From positions 1 through 64,000 of the forward strand of contig JAKDPD010000001.1 in the NCBI GenBank assembly GCA_030455605.1: 64,000 bases of DNA. Direction: 5' to 3'. The position numbers and the translations under genes were made by a program. This document shows positions 1-9,269 of this stretch, piece by piece. Each line of letters starts with the position of its first letter. Within the stretch, counting starts at the first letter, position 1. Below the pieces are notes generated by a model. The model was not told where the DNA came from. It did no database searches and was given only the letters and a program-made list of their open reading frames with translations. Source of the DNA: Lactobacillus sp. Its GTDB lineage: Bacteria > Bacillota > Bacilli > Lactobacillales > Lactobacillaceae.

Positions 1-739
1 ATAATATATTAGCAAGAATCTTACAAAACCTAGTCACAAAAATAGAATCCATATCAATCAAATGGTTTTCTAACCACCAAACCACAAGTGCAACTAGAGT
101 TAAATAATATGGCCACTTAGTATCTGTTAGATAGAACAATACTTGGTTAATAACTGCAAAAGAAATGACCACTGGAATGGTAGGCTTCCGTTTCAAATCC
201 CACATCAGATAAAGTAAGCAAAACAAAAATATAAAAGGTGCAAAACTGGACCAATAGAAACCGAGATCGTAACGGACCAAGCCATCCCTGTAGCTAGAAG
301 TTGATGGTAAAACACCAACTAACATCGCTAGTATGACAGCTAGTATAGAAACAATCCTGACCCAAAAATAAGGATAAATCAATCCATCAAAATCAACATT
401 TGTCCCAGAAACTACAATGATAATAATATCAAGATAGCTAGAGTTATGACCCAAAAAGGCATTATTAATAATCAAGAAAATACTAATTAGACCAACACAT
501 AAAAGCCAATTCAGTCTAAAACGGTATTTTATGAGTTTTAATCCCAAAACAAAAGATAAAATGACAAGTATTAAACCTATACCCCTTATGGATAAAATCA
601 ACGGGCGAATATGAATTCTTACTTTATTCAAAATAGTCATGTTCAGCACGCTACTAATTTGCCAAATCACCAATCCAATGAAATAGAGCAAACTGGATGA
701 CGGCAACTCCCTAACCTTTTGTTTTAATCTGCTAATCAC
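1..739 (-). CDS. Polysaccharide polymerase-like membrane protein (partial)
   Basis: The frame is open for about 246 codons and runs off the left edge, so the 3' end is missing. I read the start as GTG at 739, preceded by an AGGTG ribosome-binding site seven bases upstream. The translation is very hydrophobic, with repeated membrane spans and short charged loops, and it lies at the distal end of a polysaccharide cluster that otherwise has a flippase but no polymerase. In Wzx/Wzy clusters the polymerase Wzy joins repeat units outside the membrane, and Wzy proteins show little sequence conservation. The Wzy role is inferred from topology and position; another cluster membrane protein, such as an acyltransferase, is possible. 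Confidence 0.6.
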   Translation of the reverse strand, partial: MISRLKQKVRELPSSSLLYFIGLVIWQISSVLNMTILNKVRIHIRPLILSIRGIGLILVILSFVLGLKLIKYRFRLNWLLCVGLISIFLIINNAFLGHNSSYLDIIIIVVSGTNVDFDGLIYPYFWVRIVSILAVILAMLVGVLPSTSSYRDGLVRYDLGFYWSSFAPFIFLFCLLYLMWDLKRKPTIPVVISFAVINQVLFYLTDTKWPYYLTLVALVVWWLENHLIDMDSIFVTRFCKILANIL

Positions 740-805
740 TTAATATCACCTATCATTATAAATTAACTAATTTACTCTTGATCTGTTACTTACAAGTAAG
801 AAAAT

Positions 806-1828
806 CTAACCCTTTAAATCTGTTTGGATATCCAAGAGCTTTATGACTTTATTCATACAAGTTAATATACTTGCACCATCTTGTAATTTTTTGCCTAATA
901 GATAACAATTCGAAGCAAAAGCATCATATTCTTCCTTCGAAACACCAGACAAGGCCTTATCGAGATCCTTTAAACTGGCAATGGCAATTCCAAGTTTCAT
1001 TTTCTCGATATACGTAGCAAGTGCGGCCTTTTTCCATATGATGACCGGTATCCCAGATCGTATATACATCGAAACTTTATGAGGATTATTATACCGCATA
1101 TAATTTCCTAAGCTGCCAGAACATGTGTCAATCTCTGGACCATCCCACACTAATCCATAACCTGAGACTAATTGTCCCACAATATCATCTGGGGGAAAAG
1201 TACCCATATACTGCATGTTGGCATTCAATTGAAACTCTGGTTGAGTACCAAAAACTTTTAATTCATTATTGGTAAATTTCTTTCTTAAAAAACCTGATTT
1301 ATTCAAATTACCGGCAAAGTTGATAACTTTATCGTATGATCCACGGGAGGGCTTAGCTGGTGAAAGATAATCAAATAACCCTAAAACAAAAATAGGAACT
1401 TCTAATCCCTGGTTTATTAACCATCGCTTCATTACCTGATTATGTGCAATTACAACCGTGAACTTATTTAATAATCGAATCTCTTGATTTACTCTTTTAT
1501 GATTATCAGGGGATTGACGTAAGGATTCAATATCATGAACCAATGCTACGGTACGTATATGCTTTCTGTGTGCTACAAATAAAAAATACTTAGCTGAGAT
1601 TCTAGAGTACAACGGATACTGCAATACGATTAATGAATCATCCTTCCTTTTAAGTTCCTTGTACCAATCATGCAGTCCCCAGATTAATTTATGCAATTTA
1701 CTCGTGTAGTGATTATATTCTACAGTTCGAAAACCAAAATCTGATAACTTTGTTTCAACATCCATTTTAGCCTTGGGACCAGCATCATTTTTTTTATCGT
1801 AACGTCTTGAAATGTAATATAGATTCAT
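806..1828 (-). CDS. Gtf3-like sugar transferase, EPS cluster
   Basis: A 340-residue protein that begins with the ISRRYDKKNDAGPKAK segment seen in Gtf3-like and galactofuranosyltransferase-like proteins. Near residues 230-260 it has the characteristic DTCSGSLGNYMRYNNPHK stretch, followed by a hydrophobic strand containing GIPVIIWKKAA. Related enzymes transfer a sugar from a nucleotide donor to a lipid-linked or protein-linked glycan at the inner membrane face. Because glf lies in the same operon, UDP-galactofuranose is a reasonable donor, but that is inference. The gene sits 33 bp downstream of the GT2 gene, and an ATG start at 1828 is used. Confidence 0.72.
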   Translation of the reverse strand: MNLYYISRRYDKKNDAGPKAKMDVETKLSDFGFRTVEYNHYTSKLHKLIWGLHDWYKELKRKDDSLIVLQYPLYSRISAKYFLFVAHRKHIRTVALVHDIESLRQSPDNHKRVNQEIRLLNKFTVVIAHNQVMKRWLINQGLEVPIFVLGLFDYLSPAKPSRGSYDKVINFAGNLNKSGFLRKKFTNNELKVFGTQPEFQLNANMQYMGTFPPDDIVGQLVSGYGLVWDGPEIDTCSGSLGNYMRYNNPHKVSMYIRSGIPVIIWKKAALATYIEKMKLGIAIASLKDLDKALSGVSKEEYDAFASNCYLLGKKLQDGASILTCMNKVIKLLDIQTDLKG

Positions 1829-1861
1829 GCTTTCCTTCTCATTATCTTAATTAATCTAATG

Positions 1862-2833
1862 TCACTTTTTCAGGTATAGTTTTGAATAAAGCGCGGGAAC
1901 ATACTTTATCATGAGGTATGCCAGTGAATATTTAATTGGCATCGTCGACATCCCACCAAGGTTTGATACATTAATATTTGTATGTTTTAGATAGTCACGC
2001 TGATATACCCATGACCACTTCATGTCATACTTTAAATGATGATGAACAAGATGAATCAAAATCCTTTTTTTAAATCCTATCTGATACTTAATAGGGTAAT
2101 ATACGCCTCGCTGCTTTAGGAAATCAGAAACTTCTCTAATATAATCTTGTGCTAGAGCCGTGATTTCAGGTCGTAGAGTACCGGTTGTTGTACCTGATTG
2201 CTTAATTAAAACGTAAAAGGCGTTATTAATGTGTTCTATCCTTTCAAAATTACAAAAGGCCATGTACTGTAACACAAAAAACGAATCCTCAAAGAAATTC
2301 TTGTTTTTAAAAGACAGATTATTAGCTTGGATAAGTTTCATACGAAATGCTTTGCCCCAAACACCAACATCAAACTCCTGATTTCGAGTTAAATAGTTGC
2401 ACAATAATGCATCTCTAGTCGGCTCATTTACCAAAGCAGAGATATTTTCAATTTCAGTATGATCTGAGTATGTCTTTTGAATGCCGCAGACCACTAAATC
2501 ATCCCCAGCATCCATTCGAGTAATCATAGCCTGGAACATCCCAGGCAAAATGTAGTCATCGCTGTCCACAAACATCACATATTTGCCACTGGCATGAATT
2601 AGGCCGTTATTACGTGCCGCTGCCTGCTTAAGATTAGCTTGTTGTACAAGTACAATATTGGGGTAAGTAACTGCTAATTGCTGTAAAACATTTCTAGAAT
2701 TATCTGTCGACCCATCATTCACCGCAATTATCTCAAAATCAAACGTAACATGCTGGTCTTCAATAGATTTGATGCATTTTCTGATTGAGCTTTGAGCATT
2801 GTATACTGGAATAATGACACTTAATTTATACAT
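1862..2833 (-). CDS. Family 2 glycosyltransferase
   Basis: A 323-residue GT2 (GT-A fold) enzyme. The N-terminus reads KLSVIIPVYNAQ, followed by the NDGSTDNS nucleotide-binding motif near residue 40 and the DSDD metal-binding motif near residue 90. These are the signature elements of inverting cytoplasmic transferases that extend the undecaprenyl-linked repeat unit. The C-terminal half is of the variable acceptor-recognition type with no transmembrane helices. Its start overlaps the preceding GT4 stop by one base (TAATG), so the two genes are translationally coupled. Donor and acceptor sugars cannot be read from sequence. Confidence 0.85.
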   Translation of the reverse strand: MYKLSVIIPVYNAQSSIRKCIKSIEDQHVTFDFEIIAVNDGSTDNSRNVLQQLAVTYPNIVLVQQANLKQAAARNNGLIHASGKYVMFVDSDDYILPGMFQAMITRMDAGDDLVVCGIQKTYSDHTEIENISALVNEPTRDALLCNYLTRNQEFDVGVWGKAFRMKLIQANNLSFKNKNFFEDSFFVLQYMAFCNFERIEHINNAFYVLIKQSGTTTGTLRPEITALAQDYIREVSDFLKQRGVYYPIKYQIGFKKRILIHLVHHHLKYDMKWSWVYQRDYLKHTNINVSNLGGMSTMPIKYSLAYLMIKYVPALYSKLYLKK

Positions 2834-3885
2834 TACTTAGTCTCCCCATGAATCACTTTATCCCAGAAAATTTGAACAAAATTTTTGACATAGAATTTTT
2901 CAACTGAGCGCACAACTAGGTCACGATTAAATGGTTTCTTTCGAATGGACTGAATTAATTTCGCTAATTGATTCGAGTTGCCTGAGGAGTAAAGATACCC
3001 ATTGACCCCATCATGTAAAACATCTTCCGGGCCTGTTGGACAATCAGACGAAATACAAGGAAGACCATAACTTAAAGCCTCTAGCAAAACCATGGGAAAG
3101 CCTTCAAATTTTGAAGTAAGGACCAATGCATCTGCAGTTTTGATTTCCCGCCATGGATTCCTAACCCAACCATGCCAAATCATTTTTTGCTTTACCGACA
3201 CCTGAAATGCATAGGCTTTACATAAAGCTATTTCACCAATTCCAAAAAGATCAACTTGCACCGTATTAGCAGGAAGCTTTTTCAACGCATCTAAAAGTTC
3301 TCTCAAATTTTTTTGCCCATCTAGCATAATCCGCCCAATATAAACAAGATGTATCACACCGTCAGTTGATTTTAAAATCTGATGAGTTGCTGGAATCACC
3401 GGATTATAAACTAAGCTTACTTGTGAAGCCGGAATCCCTAAGCTTAAAAGCTGTTCTTGAATGCCACTACTAATGGCAAGACATCGATCAGATAAAAACA
3501 GAGCTCGCGGGTCTACAGTCTTCTCATTAAATAATGAGTAGTGAATCCATGATAGCAATTTAAGCTTTAAATGTAACTTTTGCCTGAGCCTACTCACAAA
3601 CTTTAGACTACTAGTACTCATGCAAATCACAGTATCATATCGTTGTATGATGAGACTTGCTGTTAACTGTGCCGCCTTAACGTAATCATTCGCTGAATCG
3701 AACTGGATTTTGACTGCATGGCTTACTTGTGACACCCAGGCATGATTATCCGAAGAGCCTAAGACAATGACATGTATATCATGTTGTTCTAAGAAAAAAT
3801 CAGAGTTTGACAATAACGTGGCGATGACACGTTCCGTACCCCCTTGACCCGATAGGTATGGTGTCACAATTGCAATCTTACCCAT
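2833..3885 (-). CDS. Family 4 glycosyltransferase
   Basis: A 350-residue GT4 (GT-B fold) transferase. The N-terminal glycine-rich loop reads SGQGGTERVI, as in retaining enzymes of this family, and the C-terminal donor site shows the EX7E-type segment SKFEGFPMVLLEALSYGLP at about residues 257-275. It probably adds one sugar to the lipid-linked repeat unit. It is similar in layout to the GT4 gene just upstream (shared SWIHYSLFN/SWVHFSLVN and WHGW motifs), which suggests an old duplication with later divergence. A 168-bp gap without an evident gene separates the two. Confidence 0.85.
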   Translation of the reverse strand: MGKIAIVTPYLSGQGGTERVIATLLSNSDFFLEQHDIHVIVLGSSDNHAWVSQVSHAVKIQFDSANDYVKAAQLTASLIIQRYDTVICMSTSSLKFVSRLRQKLHLKLKLLSWIHYSLFNEKTVDPRALFLSDRCLAISSGIQEQLLSLGIPASQVSLVYNPVIPATHQILKSTDGVIHLVYIGRIMLDGQKNLRELLDALKKLPANTVQVDLFGIGEIALCKAYAFQVSVKQKMIWHGWVRNPWREIKTADALVLTSKFEGFPMVLLEALSYGLPCISSDCPTGPEDVLHDGVNGYLYSSGNSNQLAKLIQSIRKKPFNRDLVVRSVEKFYVKNFVQIFWDKVIHGETK

Positions 3886-4053
3886 TGTTAATTCTTATCC
3901 TCAAGTTGATACATATTTGGTATACACCCTCTAGATGCCTAGCATCACTAATCTTAATCATGTTTTTCAAATCTGTAACTCACTTCTTAGAGAATGAATG
4001 TTCAGATGTTTTTCTCATTCTAAAGGCCACTAACTGCCACGTAAGCAGCTTGA

Positions 4054-5100
4054 CTAATAACGTTCCAAAACAGTTTTTAGTCGCTTGAAGTAATTATACT
4101 CTGCTATGCTCTCAGACACTTGCTGCGGAGGCAGGGAATGTTGCTGTAACTTAGTAATTGCGTTCCGAAACCCCTGAATATCTCCTGAAGTATAGCTAAA
4201 CCCATTAATTTCCTCTTTTAAGACACTATCATAGCCTTCAAACCGCGTTGTAATGACAGGAATACCACGAGACATCGCTTCCAGCATCGCCATCGGAAGA
4301 CCTTCAAAGACAGAAGTCATTACCAAGGCAAACGGCCAATTTGTTAGCTGATCCATTGGATTTTCGGTCCAGCCATGCCAAGTAACTTGCTTGGCTATGC
4401 CCAATCGCTTAGTATAATTCATACACTGAGCAAGCTCATCTTTTGAACTAGAACCAAAAATATCCAAAGTTACCATTTTACCTAAGCTAGCAACATTATC
4501 AAATAACTCTTTTAAATTTTTGTGGCCTTTAAACAACGTCCTGCCAACATATAACAAGTGAAGATGTTTTGTACTAGATTCGCTCATTAGCGAGGAAATT
4601 AGCGGGCGCCGACTAATTGGATTTAACACTAGGAAGATCTTCTTTTCAGGAATACCCAGACTAATCATCTGTTGCTTAATAGCAGAGCTAATAGCAAGAT
4701 GATAATCCGCCCAGACCAAATTATGAGGATCAAACATATCTTGATTAACTAGAGAAAAATGAACCCAAGAGAATATCGTGAATTTTTTTAGAAGAACATG
4801 TTTTAACAGACTAATTGCCTTTACTAGATTGACGCCTAAAACAACCATTTTATCATTCTTATCAGTAGTTAAGGTCAATCTTAATAGATAAAATATAAGA
4901 TATAATTTATTTTGATACTTAGGTAGTACAACAGTAACATCTTTTGAAAATTTTGATAGCCATTGCTTATCATGTGGCATATTAACAAGTACAATCGAAA
5001 CATCAAAAAAACGACTTAAATAATTCGCTACTTCAACTAAAACTGTTTCAATACCGCCATGTCCCACAACGAGCTTATGACATATAAATTTGATTTTCAC
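4054..5100 (-). CDS. Family 4 glycosyltransferase
   Basis: A 348-residue GT-B transferase with N-terminal VGHGGIETVL and C-terminal VFEGLPMAMLEAMSRGIP, the nucleotide-sugar-binding EX7E segment. The start is GTG at 5100, supported by a GGAG ribosome-binding site six bases upstream; no better ATG lies nearby. It is a paralogue of the next gene downstream. A cytoplasmic membrane-associated role in building the EPS repeat unit is inferred from family and position. Substrate specificity is unknown. Confidence 0.84.
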   Translation of the reverse strand: MKIKFICHKLVVGHGGIETVLVEVANYLSRFFDVSIVLVNMPHDKQWLSKFSKDVTVVLPKYQNKLYLIFYLLRLTLTTDKNDKMVVLGVNLVKAISLLKHVLLKKFTIFSWVHFSLVNQDMFDPHNLVWADYHLAISSAIKQQMISLGIPEKKIFLVLNPISRRPLISSLMSESSTKHLHLLYVGRTLFKGHKNLKELFDNVASLGKMVTLDIFGSSSKDELAQCMNYTKRLGIAKQVTWHGWTENPMDQLTNWPFALVMTSVFEGLPMAMLEAMSRGIPVITTRFEGYDSVLKEEINGFSYTSGDIQGFRNAITKLQQHSLPPQQVSESIAEYNYFKRLKTVLERY

Positions 5101-5186
5101 TACTTTCTCCTCAATTTACTCTTTCTCCAAAAACAGTGTCCTGTAGTGGCTGATTTTGGGCGACGTAGCTTGCTAAAATCAATTTC

Positions 5187-6265
5187 TTAATAGCGATTAT
5201 TATCAACTTGATACTTGGTTACTAGCTGAGTCAATACGCTATCATCATAGGACTTTACATTAGCAATCGCGTCTACAAGTGTCTTGCCGTCATACTCATA
5301 TGGCAATTTCAATTCAATCGGACTCGTATAAAAGCCACGATACTGTGCATATTGTTCCCAATCATAGAGATACAGGAAGATCGGCTTGTGAAGCAAGGCA
5401 TAGTCAAGAAGGATGCTAGAGTAATCCGTAATGAGCAAGTCTGAGGCGATCATTAGCTCATTGACATCGGGATAATTCGAAACATCAACGACAGTATCAG
5501 GAAAATCAACATTCGAAAAATAATGCTCTCGAACAAGTACCGTATACTTTTGTGCCAGCGTATCTAAGGTTTTAATAACCTGATCCGATACAGTGTCCAT
5601 CGCATAATCGCGAAAAGTCGGTGCATATAAAATCACCTTGCGGTCATGCTTGAGTTGCAATTTAGTCAAAATAGCTTCTTGCTCATTAGCCCTTTGAACT
5701 AACGGATAATTGCGTGGTAAATTTGACCGTCTCAATATTTTTGGTACTGGGAAAAATCCGTTTAAAAATCGCTTGATCATAAGCGCTACAGCAGGTTAAT
5801 AGATTGAATTGTACAGTTTGATACCACTTCTTAACTAAGTAACTCAGATGTGGCTCATCAAGTGCAAGTTTCTTTAATGGAATACCATGCCAAGTATTGA
5901 TATACACGTGCTTCTTACGATTAAGTGCAACTAAGCGTTCAATACTCGTATTAGCCACCCAATAACGAGCACGAAAGAGCAGCCAATAATATTTGGGGCT
6001 CCCCATTTTGACGGCTTCTCCCGTTTTTGCTAACTTAAGATTCGTAACTACCCAAACCATGCGATATTTTGAGAATTGCTGATCTTGCATCAGTTATCAT
6101 AAACTGCCTTCGGACATCACTTACTTGTCTACCCGAAAAACTACAAAATAAGATAAGATGATGGTCGACCGGAATGATAACATCAAGTATCCAATAACCA
6201 CATTTAGCTATTAGATAATACAATCTGCCAATCCAATCGCTATTTTTGATAAAAGTTTTAAGCAT
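5187..6265 (-). pseudogene. CDP-glycerol glycerophosphotransferase-like pseudogene
   Basis: Three overlapping reading-frame pieces together match one TagB/TagF-like protein. The upstream piece (from 6265) holds a membrane-anchoring N-terminus and FCSFSGRQVSD. The middle piece holds NTWHGIPLKKL. The last holds TDYSSILLDYALLHKP and a GFY motif, the family's CDP-glycerol site. Frame breaks lie near 6111-6118 (one base lost), near 6089-6099 (one base lost; a PKAVYD bridge is readable in a third frame) and in about 5729-5760 (one extra base). Such enzymes transfer glycerol phosphate to teichoic acid or capsule. With three breaks the gene should be non-functional unless the sequence is in error. 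Confidence 0.85.
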
Positions 6266-6302
6266 TATTTTTACTCCCCAAAAAACAATGTTAAGCCTTT
6301 TT

Positions 6303-7079
6303 CTAGGACCTTTTCTCCTCAGAAAAACCTACTAACTTACGTTTAATCATGACTAGCCCCTTCTTAAAGAGGTTTTCACCTTCAACAAAGGCCACTGGCA
6401 CTTCAACATAAGTCAGATGATTCGTCTCAAGCCAGACATCCAATAATAGTTCACTCAAGTAACCATAAATGCGTTGTTCTGATTTTGAAAAATGACTAAT
6501 ATCAATCTTAGCTTCGACTTTACCTAATACTTCGAAAAGCCATTTACTATAGTCATCAAATACTGGTCCTTTAGCAATCAACATGTTAAACATGTGGCCC
6601 TTTTTCTCTTGCAGATGATGCTTATAAGCAGGCCAATACGTAGAAAAATCTGCCTTAATAATATCATCTAAGGTAGTTAAGCCAATATCCAAATGTGAGT
6701 GCTTATAGTGATTAGCAAGCGTTTCAATATAATAATTTCGTTTCTTGGGAACAATGACATCATATTTCGTCAATAAAGTTTCAATCTCGGAAGCACCTAA
6801 AACCTGATCATAATTAAAACGACCATGTGCCTGACGGCTAACAAAAAGGCGTCGATAGTGAACCAGTCCTTTGACATCGGCTGTCCGATTTTTCCAGGCC
6901 CAATATTGCGCTGTTAATTCACAATAACTCCCATTCTTATCATGAATGTTTTCCCCTGTATCATCACGCTTAAAGCCCGAAATAGTATCATTAAAGCCGA
7001 CTTGAACTGGTATGTAAATACCATCATTGGCTGGCATACGATATGACTTGTGGGCAACCACGTAAATCTCAATACTCAT
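6303..7079 (-). CDS. DUF4422 glycosyltransferase
   Basis: A 258-residue protein of the DUF4422 family found in capsule and EPS clusters. It opens with IEIYVVAHKSYRMP and continues with a DKNGSYCELTAQYWAWKN segment and LVHYRRLF, all typical of this group. The fold is taken to be GT-A, and members are thought to transfer a sugar to the lipid-linked repeat unit; the exact sugar is not predictable. It lies directly after the priming transferase gene, a place often held by the enzyme that adds the second sugar. Confidence 0.8.
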   Translation of the reverse strand: MSIEIYVVAHKSYRMPANDGIYIPVQVGFNDTISGFKRDDTGENIHDKNGSYCELTAQYWAWKNRTADVKGLVHYRRLFVSRQAHGRFNYDQVLGASEIETLLTKYDVIVPKKRNYYIETLANHYKHSHLDIGLTTLDDIIKADFSTYWPAYKHHLQEKKGHMFNMLIAKGPVFDDYSKWLFEVLGKVEAKIDISHFSKSEQRIYGYLSELLLDVWLETNHLTYVEVPVAFVEGENLFKKGLVMIKRKLVGFSEEKRS

Positions 7080-7100
7080 CTTTAATATTCCCCCAAGCCC

Positions 7101-7745
7101 CTAATACGCGCCATTTGGATGTAACATAACCTTAATCGTCATGAAGATAATCTTCAAATCAAACCATAAACTGCGGTTATTAATATAAGTTATATCCAGG
7201 TGAACCATCTCATCGAAACTTGCTTCATTGCGCTTTGTTGCTTGCCACAAGCCAGTACAGCCAGGTGTTACTAATAGCCGCTGCTTATCATAAGGAGTAT
7301 ACTTGGCCACTTCTTCAATTAGTGGTGGCCGGGGACCAACTAAACTCATTTTGCCCCCTATCACATTCAAAAGTTGTGGGAGCTCATCTAAACTGAACCT
7401 ACGAATAGTCCGGCCAACTTTAGTCACTCTAGGATCATCTTTAATTTTAAACATGGCACCAACAATTTCATTCTTGGCCATTAATTCCTGCTTGCGGGCA
7501 TCGGCATCAACGACCATTGAACGAAACTTATACATTTTAAATCGCCGTTCATCCTTACCAACACGAAGTTGATTATAAAAGATGGGGCCACCATCTTCCT
7601 TTTTGATTAAAATGGCAATAATTGCAAACACTGGTGACAAAATCACTAATGAGAGCAAGCTTAGCACGAAGTCAAATATTCGCTTAATCACCGGATAAAC
7701 AATAAAATGGCGATCCTTGATAACCTGTATTTTTTGATGCCCCAT
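7101..7745 (-). CDS. Priming undecaprenyl-phosphate sugar phosphotransferase
   Basis: A 214-residue short-form bacterial sugar transferase. One hydrophobic helix (about residues 25-47) anchors it, and the cytoplasmic domain has the family motifs KFRSM, DELPQLLNVIGGKMSLVGPRP and PGCTGLWQ. It transfers a sugar 1-phosphate, commonly glucose or galactose, from its UDP donor to undecaprenyl phosphate and so starts repeat-unit synthesis. I chose ATG 7745 over a start 24 bases upstream because GGAGGAG lies just before it and the longer form would overlap the phosphatase gene. Confidence 0.9.
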   Translation of the reverse strand: MGHQKIQVIKDRHFIVYPVIKRIFDFVLSLLSLVILSPVFAIIAILIKKEDGGPIFYNQLRVGKDERRFKMYKFRSMVVDADARKQELMAKNEIVGAMFKIKDDPRVTKVGRTIRRFSLDELPQLLNVIGGKMSLVGPRPPLIEEVAKYTPYDKQRLLVTPGCTGLWQATKRNEASFDEMVHLDITYINNRSLWFDLKIIFMTIKVMLHPNGAY

Positions 7746-7756
7746 TCTCTCCTCCA

Positions 7757-8527
7757 TTAAAATAACCAAAAACGTTTCCGTTTAATCGGCTGCCAATTAA
7801 GCATAACCGGTTCCCCATTAATAATCGCGCGTGCATTCTCCTGATAGCAATTAGTTAGCTCTGGACCAAACTTAGCGGTTAACTTATCATAGGCTGCTGA
7901 CAACTCATACTCCCGTTTAGCTAGTGTATGAGCATCTGAGGCGAAACAAGCCACTTGACCCGCTTTAATCAATTGTACCGTAAACTGGGCAATCCGCTTT
8001 CCAAATACTCCCACATAAGAACTAGCGGTAATTTGCGTCAAGCATCCCAACTTGAGCAAATCAGCCAGCTTGCTAGGATTGTCCACAATTCCTTCATTAC
8101 GTTCTGGATGAACAATGACCGGCGTAATCCCCTGTTGAACTAACTGATAGATCATTTGGTTAGCATACTGTGGCACTGAATCACTCGGAAATTCGAGCAT
8201 CAGATAGTGACCAGCTTCATCGGCATATAAAATATCATCTGCCGCAATGGCTTTTAATAAATCCCCATTGATACGAACTTCCTGTCCAGGAAAAACCTTT
8301 AGAGGAATACCATTGGCAGCTAGGTCAGCCTCAAACTGCTCAACCAGTGTCAGAACATCCGCCTTATGATTGATGTAGCGTCCATTCATATGATGTGGTG
8401 TCAGCAAAGCATAATCAATTCCGTCAGCAACTACCTTTCTTGCTAATTCTAAAGACGTTACTAGATTCGGTGAGCCATCATCAATCCCAGGTAAGATATG
8501 GCAATGCAAATCAATCAATCCGCGCAT
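7757..8527 (-). CDS. wzb: PHP-type tyrosine-protein phosphatase of EPS synthesis
   Basis: A 256-residue CpsB/YwqE-type phosphatase. The metal-binding motif DLHCHILPGIDDG is at residues 7-19, LLTPHH at 41-46, VHPERN in the middle and FASDAH near the C-terminus, together forming the polymerase-and-histidinol-phosphatase metal centre. Such enzymes dephosphorylate the tyrosine-rich tail of the partner BY-kinase, and the phosphorylation cycle tunes chain length and export. It overlaps the kinase gene by one base, so the two should be made together. Confidence 0.92.
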   Translation of the reverse strand: MRGLIDLHCHILPGIDDGSPNLVTSLELARKVVADGIDYALLTPHHMNGRYINHKADVLTLVEQFEADLAANGIPLKVFPGQEVRINGDLLKAIAADDILYADEAGHYLMLEFPSDSVPQYANQMIYQLVQQGITPVIVHPERNEGIVDNPSKLADLLKLGCLTQITASSYVGVFGKRIAQFTVQLIKAGQVACFASDAHTLAKREYELSAAYDKLTAKFGPELTNCYQENARAIINGEPVMLNWQPIKRKRFWLF

Positions 8528-9267
8528 TACTTCGACCCTTGTTCGGCCTTGTAACCATAGCCATAACCATAGCCATAACCAGCATCTTTAGCATTATGAT
8601 CATTCAACACAAAACCAAGAATTCGGGTCTTACTAATCTTCAACACGTCTACGGCACGGGAAATAGCTGCCTTACGTGTTTGGCCTTCACGCACCACAAG
8701 TACCAACCCATCAAGATGCGCTGACAAAACTTGCGTATCTGGCACTTCTAGAATTGGTGGCACATCAATGACCACTAAATCAAAAGCCTGACTTACATTT
8801 TTAATCAGGGTGGTCATGCGGTCTGATCCTAATAGTTCAGATGGATTAGGCGGAATTGGACCACTGGTAATCAGTGACAGATGATCGATGCCACTCGGCT
8901 TAATATAATCAGTAAGTTCAATTGAGTCAGCCTTACTAGAGAGAATGGTGGTTAAACCATGATTATTATTAAGGCCAAAAGTTTGATGAATGGTCGGCCG
9001 GCGCAAATCAGCATCAATAAAGAGTACCTTCTTGCCTTCAAGCGCCCATGTTACGGCAACATTGGCAGTGACAGTCGATTTTCCTTCACTCTGGTTAGCC
9101 GAGCTAAAGGCGATTGTTTTTAGTTCCTGATCAACGCCCGCGAAATGAATGTTAGTTCGAATGGTTCTAAATTGTTCTGAAATAGGACTATTAGGATGAG
9201 CAACAGTTATTAATTTAACCGCATTATTAAGGCTATCAGTGGATGACTTTTTATGAAATAACGACAT
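8527..9267 (-). CDS. wze: EPS tyrosine kinase (BY-kinase, CpsD-like)
   Basis: A 246-residue cytoplasmic BY-kinase. Walker A is SSANQSEGKST (about 55-65), Walker A' is VLFIDADLRR (81-90) and Walker B is LVVIDVPP (154-161). The C-terminal tail is a run of alternating glycine and tyrosine (230-239), the autophosphorylated cluster. In Firmicutes the kinase works only with a separate membrane adaptor of the Wzd/CapA type; here the adaptor gene lies directly upstream but is frameshifted, so kinase activation may be impaired. Confidence 0.92.
   Translation of the reverse strand: MSLFHKKSSTDSLNNAVKLITVAHPNSPISEQFRTIRTNIHFAGVDQELKTIAFSSANQSEGKSTVTANVAVTWALEGKKVLFIDADLRRPTIHQTFGLNNNHGLTTILSSKADSIELTDYIKPSGIDHLSLITSGPIPPNPSELLGSDRMTTLIKNVSQAFDLVVIDVPPILEVPDTQVLSAHLDGLVLVVREGQTRKAAISRAVDVLKISKTRILGFVLNDHNAKDAGYGYGYGYGYKAEQGSK
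8551..8580 (-). repeat. 12-nt tandem repeat encoding the Gly-Tyr tail
   Basis: Two and a half copies of a 12-base unit (GGTTATGGCTAT read on the minus strand) encode five Gly-Tyr pairs in the kinase tail. Identical units can gain or lose copies by slippage without shifting the frame, changing the number of phosphorylatable tyrosines. The repeat is seen directly; variability is inferred. Confidence 0.85.
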
Positions 9268-9269
9268 TT

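Noticed and set aside
3886..4053. 168-bp gap between the two GT4 genes as a small gene
   Set aside because: The plus-strand frame across it reads against both genes, has no ribosome-binding site and shows no motif.
8551..8580. Short tandem repeat as part of a CRISPR array
   Set aside because: The repeat is contiguous, has no spacers and lies in frame in a kinase gene.
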